Below, one piece after another: positions 47,701-59,700 of a stretch of DNA of 64,000 nt. The position numbers and the translations under genes were made by a program. Within the stretch, counting starts at the first letter, position 1. Each line of letters starts with the position of its first letter. The notes beneath the pieces are model-generated. The model worked only from the letters and a program-made list of their open reading frames with translations. It was not told where the DNA came from and made no database searches. The DNA lies in NCBI GenBank assembly GCA_037178975.1, contig JASJZH010000001.1, positions 8,168,501 through 8,232,500 on the forward strand. Direction: 5' to 3'. Source of the stretch: Oscheius tipulae. Its lineage: Eukaryota > Nematoda > Chromadorea > Rhabditida > Rhabditidae.

Positions 47701-50700
47701 TGATGTAGCCGTCATCCTTGTAATCGGTCTTGATTCTGGCCGTCATCTCGACTTCCTTGCCCTCCTTGGTCCATTTGATCTTGGGACGAGGCTCTCCCTT
47801 CACGCGACACTTGAGAACAGCCGTCTGTCCAATGGTGACGGTGCAGGAGCGAAGAAGTTCGATGAATTCGGGCGGTCCACGGCCAGAAACGTCTGTGGAT
47901 GTTACTTTCTCTGGAAGTTCAAAGGTTACATGGGATATACATTGATTTAAGCGATAGTGTGAGGAGAGGTGCTCTAGCATGCAACTGAAAACTGTAAGAC
48001 TGTCCGAACTCTTTGCTGTTCTCTACGTTTCTTTTTATGCTATTAATACAAAGCTATTTCTATCTACCTGATCGGTAGATAGATATAGCTTTGGGTTTAT
48101 ATCGACAGTATGCCGCTTACCTAAAATCGTGTAATTTTCGAGCTGGACTTTTTTGCCCGTTGATGAAACCTTCAAAAATACTTTCTACAACATTTTGCAT
48201 CATTAGATAATTCAAAATCCACAGTTCCACAACTTTTCTTGTATCTTTCCGATATGATCACAGAACTTAAACTGGGGTCCGGTATCTCTCTTTTACATCT
48301 GTCCCTATACCCGTATCCGTATAAATCTGTCTTTTGGAATATTTTTTACCTATGTCTCTCTTGTTAGCAAACGATAAAGTTATGAAAAAGCAGCACATGC
48401 ATCGCAAGCAACATATAGCGTCCTAATTCTACTAAGCCTTGCTACCCTTTTCTTCTCTTACCAGTGATTTCTTCAGTCTTGAACTCGACCATCTCTTCCA
48501 GCTTCTCCTCCACAGCCTCCTCGATCCGACTCTCCTTGGCATACTTCAACTCGGCAGTTGTCTTGGCCGTACCGGCTCGGTTCACCGCCTCGCATCTGTA
48601 GTTTCCAATGTCTTCGGCCTTGGCTCCATGGATGATCAACTTGACCAGACCGTCTTCCAGCTGCACCGATTCGACATGGGTTCCGAGCTCGATTGGATTC
48701 TCGTTCAGGAACCACTGGATTTCCGGGTGGGATTCCTTATTGACCTTGCACTCGAGGGTTACGGTATCTCCTACGGTAACTTGGGCCTCCTTGAGAGGCT
48801 CAATGAACAACGGAGCGACCTCTTCCTCTTTGGTCTTTTCGAAAGAGTACCTGGGTACCTTGAGTTCTCCGACGGACTCTTCCTTTCCCACCTTGTTCTG
48901 AGCAACACAAGTGTACTTGCCCTCGTCCTTGGCAGAAACTGAGCGGATAGTCAGGACGTGGTGTCCATCGGATCCCTTCTTGATCTCGTGCTGAGAGTCT
49001 TGACTCACTGGCACACCGTCCTTCAGGAAAATAACCTCAGGTTCGGGCTTGCCTTCTACCGTAACCGCGAGCTCGACAGGCTTGCCTTCTTCCGTTTCCA
49101 GAGGCCTGAGTCCTTCGATGAAATGGGGAGCCTTGACTTCCTCGATCACGCCCATGCTTCCATGGGTCATGGCCGAGCCGACTTCATTTCTGGCCACACA
49201 GGAATAAGTTCCGACATCGGATTGGCGGGCATCCTTGATGGTCAAGGTGTAGTGTCCATTGCCCTCGTCCTTTGACAGAACATGACTACCGTCAATGAGG
49301 ACATCCTGACCGTCCTTCTTCCAAGTAACTGTGGGAGCTGGCTCGCCAACTACCGTGACGGAGAGAGTCAGAGTTTCCTTCTCCTTAGCCTCTAGATTCC
49401 TAAGCTCTTCGGTGAACCGGGGTCCTTCAAGGATCTTGGCCATCTTCAGATCACATGTTGTCGTGGCCACACCCACCTCGTTCGTCGCCACACAGGAGTA
49501 TGAGCCGACGTCGGTCTTCTTTCCGTCTCTAATGGTTAGAGTGTAATGGCCATTGCCCTCATCCTTCGTGAAAATGTGGTAGTTGTCGATGTTGACAGGC
49601 TGACCATCCTTCTTCCAGGCCACACTGGGAGCCGGTTCTCCGACTACCGTAACCGAAAGAGTCAAGGTTTGCTGTTCCTTGACTTCCATGCTCTTCAGCT
49701 CTTCCGTGAATCGCGGAGCCTGCGTCTCTTTGGCGATCTTTAGCTCACAACTGGTCTCAGCTTGTCCAGCAGGATTGACTGCCTTACAGCTGTACTTTCC
49801 GGCGTCCTCCTTCCGAGCATTGGTAATGGTCAAGGTATATTCTCCTTCCTGTCCCTTAGAGGCATGGGATGAGTCGAGAGTCATCGGCTGACTGTCCTTC
49901 TCCCAACGGATCTCGGGTTCCGGTACCCCGGTAACCTTTACAGTCAGAATCTCAGTGACCTTCTCCTTGATCTCATGACTGACGAGCTCCTTGATGAATC
50001 TGGGAGCCTCGAGGAGTTGACTGACTTCGGCTTCAGCCTCCGACTGGACGCTTCCAGCTGGATTTGTGGCCTTGACCGTGTAGTGACCAGCATCAGTAAG
50101 GGCCGACTCTTTGATAGTCAAGGTAAACTGTCCCTTGTCCTCATCCTTTAAGATCTGATGGTTACTGTCTCCCTGTACAGGCTGGCCATCCTTGAAGAAC
50201 TCGACTTCCGGAGCCGTTCCCGACACCTTGACCTCCATTTTGATCTCCTCCTTCTCCTTGACAGAGACCTTCTTTAGTCCCTGTTCAATGACTGGAGCCG
50301 TTGTTTTCGAGGTGATACGGGCTTCGGAAGTAGCTTGTCCTGCAGAATTCGTCGCCACTGCGCGATAGGTCGAATTGAGCTCCTCCCGCACGGTCTCGGT
50401 TATTACAAAGCGCCAATGGGTTAGAGTCTTGTCATGCTCGACGCTGATCCTCTCATTGCTCGTCAGCTTCGTCTCGCCGCGGAAGAACTCCACATGAGGC
50501 TGCGGCATGCCCTTGACCGAGCAGGAAAGCACGAGTTTTTCGCCAACTGACAGCGCCTTATCCTCAAGCGGCTTCGTGAACTCGGGTGCAAGTGCTGAAT
50601 TGAGGACGCGTTAGTTAGGGTAGAGGAGTTGGTTTGTGGACACTCCGTTTTGATAACTTTCTTGTTTTTTCCTGTGAGGAAAAGTGGACAAAAGGCAAAT

Positions 50701-53700
50701 GTGCAAAAACTGAGGTGATCAGGGAAAAGGGATAGTTCATCATTTGGGATATGGATCTGAACCAGAGATCTTCGGACATGAACTGTCTCTTTTACCTTGT
50801 TAGTTGTTAGGCAACTGAGAGTGTAAAACCAACCTGTGACTTCGAGGCTGGCCTCGGTCTTGCTGCTTCCAGCGGAGTTCTCAGCCACGCAGGAGTACTT
50901 GCCCTTGTCCTTAAGCTCACACGAGTTGATGGTCAGGCGTTGGACCTCGTCGATGGACTCGATCTTGACAAAGCTCGATTCCTCGATCTTGATCTAAAAG
51001 CCTATGATCCAGAGTGAAAAGAACACTGAACTTACAGTCTCATGGAACCAGCTGACACTGGGCTTCGGCTCTCCAGACACCTTGCACTCGAAGACGACCT
51101 TCTCTGTGGTTTCGACGCGTTTGTCCTGGAGTTTGGTGGTGAACTCCGGAGCCTTTTGACTCGGCTTCTCCAGCGTCTCCAGAATGGTCAGGTTGGCCTC
51201 GCACATGTCTTTTCCAGCACTGTTCTCGACGATCACGGTGTAGCGACCGATGTCCTCGGGCTGGACGTCGTGGATGACCAGTTGCTGAAAGAGTACAGTT
51301 GTCTCTAGTGTTCATAAAACTCACATGTGCCATCTGGTTGCTTCCCTCGACAGGGTTGCTTTGCACCTTGATTCTGGCGATGAGTTCAATCTCCTTGCCG
51401 TCCTTCAGCCACTTGCAGACGACTCCCTTCGTGTCGGGAACCACGCATTCGAAGATGGCTTCGCGTCCCTTCTTGGCCTTGACGTCCTTGATCTTCGTGA
51501 TAAACTTCGGGGCCATGACCGGGGTCGGGGTTCTGACGGGCGTATTCATATCATCTCGGAGGAACTCGTCGTCGGTAGCCTGTAAACGATAAACATTGCC
51601 AATGGTCTGATCTACCTGAGCATCATCGACATCATCGACCTGAGCATCAGATTCCGATTCGGAGAAAAATTCGCTTGTGTAGGTGGCCATGTTGGCTGTG
51701 CAGCTGACCTCTCCGGCGTCATTTTCAGCCTTGCAGATGATCTCTCCCACATGCTTGTCGGGGTTGAAGTTGTTGATCGTTAGAATGCTGGTTTTGTCGT
51801 CCGTGACGATCTGGATGTCTCCTCCAGCAGTCACCTCCTTGTTGTTGATGTACCAGGTGAGAATCGGCTTCGGATCTCCGGTAAAGACGACCTTGTGTTC
51901 AACCTTGCTTCCCTGACGAGCACGTACATTCGACAGCCATTCGAGGAAATCTGGAGGCTCGCCGCGCGGCAGAACCAGTAGCATGGCCTCGGAACTGGCC
52001 TTTCCGTACTCGTTGACTGCCTCGCAGACAACTTTTCCGGAATAGTCGCAGGTGATGTTCTTGATTGTCACCGTGTACGTTCCCTTCTCCGCGTGGATCT
52101 TGATGTTCTGGCTCTCCTCCAGCTTCTTTCCATTGACGTACCAGCTGACAACGGGAGTCGGTTCGCCGAGCAGGACAGCCTTCAGCTTGAGAGTGTCTCC
52201 TTCTCTGGAACACAGCACATTGCTTTCACTTTCTCTCCACCCTTACCTGCAAGTAGCGTCACAGAGTCTGGTCTCGAATTCCACAGGAATAGGCTTGGTA
52301 ACCTTCAGCTGTCCCTCAGTCGAAACCTCTCCAGCCTTGTTGTAAGCTGTGCACTTGATTTTACCAGTCATATCCGGAGTACATCCATGAATGGTCAAGC
52401 TGTAGACTCCGTTAGCATTGGTGATCTCGGTGTCTTCCGTCTCGCAGACCATCTGTCCGTTGATGTACCATTTGACGAACGGAGAAGGATTGCCGGTGAT
52501 CAGGAGTTTCGTCTGGAGACTGTCTCCCTCGACAATGTTAATCGGGGCGATTTCACTCTGGAAGGCCGGCTTGGCCATTGGGACCTTCTTCACGACTCCC
52601 AAGCTGGCAGCACATTCAGCAGCTCCGAAATGATTCTCGGCCTTGATCGTGATGCGACACTTGTCGGTCATGGCCGTCGTGACAATCTTCAGTATCAGTG
52701 TGCCATCTTCCTTCTCCTCGAGCCTCCAATGGTCGTCTGATGTGAACTCGAGACCATCCTTGAGCCAGGTGATCTTCGGCTTGGGCTTGACCACATTGAG
52801 CTTGGCTTCCATCAGCGTCAGGTCGCCTTCGGTCACGAGAAGATCTTGGAGGTTCTTGGCAAAGGTTGGAGCCTCGCCGACAATCTTGACTGCCAGCTGG
52901 ACGTTCTGCTTCTTTAGACCGACAGCGTTCGTGGCCTGAAAGTTTTGACATCAGTACCATCTCATGTAACCCTTCTACCTGACAGGACAGCTCTCCCTCC
53001 TGAGCCTTCTGAATGTCCGTGATCTCGATCGTGTGATTGATTCCATCATCGCTGATCTTGACATTAGGATGCTTGCTGACAGGCTCTCCATTCAGAGTCC
53101 ATTCGACAGTCGGCAATGGGTAGCCTTCCACAGTCGACGTATACTTGACCGTGCTGCCTTCGTCAACCTGTCTGTCATCCATATTCGTGGTGAATTTCGG
53201 GACTTCGGTCTTTCTCGTGACTTGGAGTTCCGCGGTCGCCTCGGCCTTTCCATGAACGTTCTCGGCAACGACCTTGACTTGACCACTGTCTTCCAGCTGC
53301 AAACTTTTGAGTTGATGTTGCCAAAGAGACAAACCTTCGGCTTATGGATTCTGACGGAAGTCTTTCCAGTCTCGGGCTCGTGCTTGACATGGGCATCGGG
53401 TCCGTCCTCGAGTTTCTTTCCGTTCAGGAACCAAGAGATCTGAACAAGAGGTTGCTTTTTGATATGGTTTGTGAGATAGTGTGCAAAGGAAGTTGCTACA
53501 AGTTGAAGAAGTCAGTTGAATGTGCCTAGCATTATCCTGGCTAACGGAAAGAGAAAGATTAGCATGCCTGAGGAGTTGGGAGTCCTTCGACCACGGCGCT
53601 AAACTTGACACTCTCGTCTATTGTCGTTTCGTGATTCTGCGGCGCCTTGGTGATCTCAGGCTTCTTCTGACTCGTCTTGACCGTAACCTGGAAAAGAGGG

Positions 53701-56700
53701 GTGGTGCCAAGGGAGATAGACATGCGTGGAGAGGATTGGGATCTTAGGAACACTTACCTTGGCACTGTCCTCACTGGTTCCAGCCTCGTTGGTGGCCTTA
53801 ACTGTGAGAGTTCCGTTCATGTCCGGACTGGCTTTAACCGCCAGCTTGTGATTTCCGTTGCCGTCATCAGAGATCTGAATTTGATGGTTACCGTAAGTAC
53901 AGAGAGATAGTCAAACCTCGACACCGTCCTTGGGAGTCAGCTCCTTTCCATTGATGTACCACTTGAGAGTAGTTCCAGGACTTGGGTTTTCAATATTCAC
54001 ATTCCAGGTGGCCTGTTCTCCCTCATCGACTGTCTTCTCTTCCAGCTTGGCAGTGAAGACTGGAGCAGTTGCCTTCTTCTCAACTACGAGCTCGGCAGTC
54101 TTCTCAACCTGTCCGACTTCGTTACTGGCCACAACGCGGATTTTTCCAGTCTCGGTCGTCATGGTCTCTGTGATTCTGAGCTTATACTCGAGTCCTTGTC
54201 TGGTGATCACGATCTTCTTGCTCTCTTCGACGATCTTCTCGTTGAGATACCACTTGACCGTCGGTTCAGGAGTACCAGTGACTTTGACTTTGAACTCGGC
54301 AGCTTCTCCTTCCTTGACTTTCGCATCTTCCGGCCCCTCGCTGATAACTGGAGCCGAAGGACGATCCTTGAGAGTCAGCTTGGCATCACACTCGCTGGTG
54401 CCGACCTCGTTCGTGGCCGTCACTCTAACCTGGGCTCCATCGAAATCTGGTAGGGCCTTATCGAATCGAAGAGAACACTTGTTCTCCTCCTGAATGATCT
54501 GCACTCCGTCCTGTCCATGCTTGAGCTCTTTGCCGTTCAGGAACCATTGGTAGATGGGGCTATTCAGAGCAATCACGTCCATCTGGAAGGGCTCGTCGCG
54601 GAAGATCTCCATGTCTCTGAGCTTGTCCGTGAATTCGGGCTTCTTGAACTCGCGCATCGGCTCTGTGATCTTCAAATCGGCTCTGCAACTCATTGAATCA
54701 TAGAATCTCTCTTTCCGAACAACTCACTGACTGCTAGCTGATCCCAGCTCGTTCTCTCCGACAATCTTGACCTCTCCTTCTCCAAAGACACTCGAATCCA
54801 CGGAGAGACGGAACTCAAAGTTCTCATCCTGGCTGATCTTGACGCCATGAGTGCTGCTTGTGAGTTCTTTTCCACTGTGATACCATCGGACTGTCTTCGC
54901 ATTTACTATAACAGCCTCGAAATGGGCCAGATCACCCCGACTGACTGTCTGGGTCGTGAGGCCACGGGTTACCTTCGGTCGGGCAGCCTGAACTTTTGAT
55001 ATCTTTGGTCTATGAGGGTAGGTCACACATTTAGACAGCTTTTAGGCACGAAACTGGACGGAATCACTAAGACAACGGTTATTTGGCCAATTATCTACGA
55101 ATATTTAGTTTATGTACTTCCGAATTCAACATGGCCGAAATGTTCACGTAGGCCAGTTTCGGCCAGGCCTGGCTGGCTCGTGGCGGACCCGTAATCGCCT
55201 CACTGAGCCACGACTTGGTCTCTACAAAGTTGGCCTACGAGAGCACTTCAGCCAGGTTTGCCTCTGATACTTCTCGCTGTCTCACTTTGAACCGATTCTT
55301 GACATTCTCCAGTTCAGCTATGTTTGGCAAAGTTGTGTAGCTGATAGCCTACATCTTCGCAGAGCATAACTAATTGGAAAATTACGACTTTTATTCGGAT
55401 CAAAGTGAAATGGCACCTTCTGTCCAAAATGAAAAAGTCGTTTGTTAAGAGAATACTGCTTCACTTGACGAGGGTCTCGGCACGAAGACCTATGAGTTAC
55501 GATAGTGACATATCCTAGAACCACAAAACTTCGTCCCATATGATTGTGACTGTGCGATGTTTCGGAGGGTCAGGACAGCAGTTAGAAGGGCAATTTAGCT
55601 TTTTCTCGATCTTTTGTCCCCCATACCTCATCAATTTTGGGCTCCGTGACAGTGATTGTAGGAACTGGTCGAGACTCCTCGACTTTACTGATTTCGATCG
55701 TTGGTTCGGCTACAGCCGTCTCGGTAGCGGCTTCTCCAGCGGAGACATGAGTCTCGACGCGATCAGCCTTCTCCTCGGATACTGTAGGTTTCGTTTCGAC
55801 TACCTCAGAAGCTTTTGGCTCTTCCGATACGGTAGTTTTCGTCTCAGGAGCTTGGGATACGGTAGTTTCTACAGTAGGCTCTTGAGGTACCGTAGGCTCA
55901 GGAACCTCGACTGGTATTGCTTCTTCTGAGACTGTAGGTTTCGTTTCAGGGGCCGGAGTGACAGGGACCTCTTGAGGAACTGCCTGTTTCGTTTCAGGAG
56001 CCTCTTCTGGCTTGGATGGTTCAGAAACCTTTTCGGGCTCTTGCGGTACCGTAGTCTTTGTTTCACCAACCTCAACGGGTTTAGCTGCTTCGGGTACAGT
56101 CTCCAAGGGCTTGACTTCCTCGGGGACCTTTTCAGGTACTGTGGTTTCAGAGACAGTACCCTCTTTGGATACTTTAGTCTCAGTAGTTACAGTACTCTCC
56201 AGTGGACTGACTGGAGTTTCAAAAGGTTTCACTCCCGTTGTATCTTGACTGACTGTAGTCTTTGACTCGGTAACAGTGGTTACTGTATTTTCGACTGGGA
56301 GTTCCTGTCCCTCTTGAACTTCTCCAAGTTGTTTGATAACTGTGGTCTTTGTCTCAGTGACTCCTCCGCCTAGAAGCGGTCTCTCTCCGACAGTTATCGG
56401 CTCTACCGTAACTTCTTGATCGATCTTGACCATCTTTGAGATTTCTCGACTTTCGACCGGCTCTCCAGTCTCCGAGACACCTTCCAGTGTCCGGGTGACG
56501 GTAGTCTTTGTCTGTGTGATAGTCTCCTGGGTCTCTACTGCCACAGGCACCAGCTCAATTTCTCTGGTTTCCATGGTCCGATGTCTGGTGATCTCCATAG
56601 TTGGCGGACCGCCCTCGACCGTCACATCGGCTCCAGACGTCGTCTCGGTCACACGAACACACTCTGTAGCCACATGCAAAGCAGGCTCCACTAGCTGCGC

Positions 56701-59700
56701 GGCCCCCGTAGTCGTCTCGATGTCAACTTTCAGCTCTTTCGACTCTGTCACTGCTCTGGCCTCACCGACTGTTACCACCGTCTCTACCGTCTCGAGTGCG
56801 GGGCGCGTCTTTAAAATTTCGAGATCAGTTTTGGTTTTGTACTTAGATGAAAGCGGGAAACTTAGAGAATAGACAGTAGCCAAATTTTGGAGAGGTATAC
56901 TTGACTAGGCGACAGGACTAGGACATGGCAGGGGACATGCAAACAGGAAAGACCCAGAGGTTTTGATATGGCTTTGATATGCTTTTTTTAAACAAAAACC
57001 TCCAGTTCTTTTCCCCGCTGGTTCATGCAATGTTAAACATAGAATCAAAGAGAATGAACCAACCTCTTCGGCCTCTCTCCTCTTCCTTTCAGCTTCTTCT
57101 TCCTCAGCTTTCCTTTTCGCCTCCTCCTCAGCCTTCTTTCTGGCCTCCTCTTCGGCCTTCTTTCTGGCTTCCTCTTCCTCAGCCCGCTTTCGAGCCTCCT
57201 CCTCTTCTCTCTTCTTCCTTTCCTCCTCCTCTTTCCTCCTTCTCTCAGCCTCATCCGAAACTGTCAGTCGACAGCCGGTCTCGTCCATTCCGAGGCTGTT
57301 TTCAGCCGTCACTGAAATGGTCAAGCTAGGAGAGGAGAAGATTGAGGTATTTAGACGCAAGATGGCAGTTCCATTCTCGACACGGGTTTCAGCTCCTTCG
57401 GTCGAGTCGCGAATCTGAAACTGTTAGGTGAGGTGTGGTTGTGGTGGATCTCTGTGATGATTATCGTACTTTTTATTGTGAGGCAAAGAGGGTAGAAACT
57501 GTGCAAATTGCTGTGCTGAGCTCGATTTGAGCAAAGTACTACTTCTCTCTAATAGAAGCCCAGAGTTGCGTGCCTAAAGACGCAATTGTGTGTATGCGTT
57601 TTTTGGGTAGAGCGCTGCACATTGGAGCTTTTCGATGTTTTGCAAAGTTGTAGAGCAGATCAAGAACTATAAGTTTGCAGAACATCGCAAGTCTCGACAA
57701 TGCCGTCTCAAGCCCAAAAACCATACGTAACCCTGAGCTTCTTCGCGCACATCACCCTGAGTTTTTAAGCTTTCACAGTAGTAGAAAACCCCCAAAGAAT
57801 AGTTTTGCAAACTCTCACAGTACCTCAAAGTCATTGAGAAAAAAACAACCTGAGATTCATTGAATAGCCAAAAAAGCCCACCTTTCTTCCATCAACAGAC
57901 CACTGGTATTCCGGAGCAGGCTCGCCGTCAGCATGAGCGGAGAACTCGGCCCATTGTCCCTTCTCGACCGTCTGTGGCTGTGGCGATTTGTCGAATGCTG
58001 GCGGGAAAGGCTTTCGTTTCACTAAAGACATATTTGAATGCACAGAATGAAAAGACCCCATACCTGTGAACTTCGAAGAGGTCTCTGCGGTTCCTTCCGA
58101 GTTTGTGGCGACAGCCTTGATTTCTCCCGCGTCTTGTAGAGTGATGTTCCTGAGTTCCAGCTTGATGGATCCATCGAATTCTCGTATTTCGACTCGCGAA
58201 TCCGAACTGGTGAGCTCCTTTCCGGCTAGGAACCATTTGACTGTGGGCATCGGCTCGCCTTCCACTCGCACCTCGAAGATGACTGTGTTCTGTTCCGTCT
58301 CGGTCACGTCCTTGAGTGTTTCCACGAATCTCGGCGGCTTCTTTTGTTTTTCCATCGGAACGACGATGAGCCGAGCCTTGGTCTCGAAACGACCGACGAC
58401 GTTCTCGGCACGGCAGAGCACAGTACCGGCATACTGTGCAGAGTCGATCGTGAGCTTGTGGTCGTGGTTGATCACCTGGAAACGTTTTTGACTGACGAGG
58501 AAATACGGGTGGGATGTGAGACTGGCGGAAAACAGATTGGCACTTCGCTTGATTGATTGTTGTTTTTCTTGGCTTTCTAATAACAATCCCAAAGATTTTT
58601 TGTTTAGGTACAGGCAGTATGACCTCATACTCCCTCGAATGCTTCTTTGACCCACCTCGATCTTGCATCCAGGACTCGTGGGATCCATTTTGTGCCCGTT
58701 GATGTACCAGGTGACGTCCGGGTTCGGACTTCCGCTGACGGTAGTCTCGAAAACGGCCTGCTCGCCCTCTTTGACTGTCTGCAAGACTCTCGCAGTTTTA
58801 CACTTAAGGACACAAAAAAATAATGATAAGACACACAGGATCTGAGAGAAAGACGGCGCCAACAGCCGCAAACATGCCCGATGGCAGCTGTTGCTCCTCT
58901 TTTGCTGCCGCCCACTCTTCCAGCTTTTATTCCCGATTCATGTGCCAGAAGAAAAACACCCAGGTACACCTGACCATCGATTTTAAGCACAGACCTTTCG
59001 AATTTCTACATAGCTCAGCGGTTAGCGTGCTGAACTATGAATCTTAACAGCCTAGGCTCGATTCCCGGTCAGATTTTTGGTGTTCAAAGACGCAGACGAA
59101 CCTGGTATGTCTTATTCTTATCTCTATTTCGTATCAGAAAAGCTTCTGGTGACCTACTAGAGAATGAAAGAATTTAATGAACTAACCTGATCTTCGATAT
59201 CCTTGAGGAAGGTCGGGGCGCTGCGACTCTCCTCCTCGGGGATCTCGACTGTGAGTCTGGCTCGGCTCTCCGCACTTCCATGCTCGTTGCTGGCCTTTGC
59301 GACAATTTCTCCCTCGTGAACATCCTGTTGGCAGTTGTTGATCACGACGCGGAAATAGCCATCCGCACCACTGATCTCGACTCCATCCTCGCCATGCTTT
59401 AGCTCCTTGCCCTAGAAGTTTTTGTTGGTTTAAAGCTTGGTCGCCTAGATACCTTGAGAGTGAAGACGACCTTCGGCTCCGGCCAGCCGGCGACGTCCAC
59501 CTCAAAAGCGACTTGATTCTTCTCCATGACAGTCTTGTCCTCGAGCTGTTTGTTGAAAGTCGGGGGAGCGGGAGGAACGATGACTCTCAGACGGGCTGTG
59601 CACTGCTCAGATCCCAATCGGTTGTTTACCTAGAAGGAGTAAACCATGCAAAATGTAGCCTTACCTGGCAGGTGACGATTCCGTCAAAATGCCTTGTCAC

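Larger units (their letters stand above)
37549..55002 (-). other. UNC-89: long tandem Ig array with Fn3 near its end
   Basis: Dozens of I-set Ig domains. The largest exon runs about 48462..50596; others lie near 41561..47900, 50833..54690 and 54729..55002. Ig domains at 43.9-47.4 kb form a highly similar subfamily with VKWYKNG and a short D/A-D-Y-K-V-V strand (ADYKVVVSNDAGDADS), indicating recent internal duplication. An Fn3 domain is encoded at about 38260..38800 (HYLTLSWIPTKRAPPRYPQV, GKSYQFRVRAENIYG). Two more Ig domains follow, the last ending near 37549 (GIYSCVAVNDAGQATTS). Confidence 0.88.

Noticed and set aside
48439-48942. Plus-strand open frame of 167 codons
   Set aside because: It overlaps the largest unc-89 Ig exon in antisense and has no recognisable domain or splice support.
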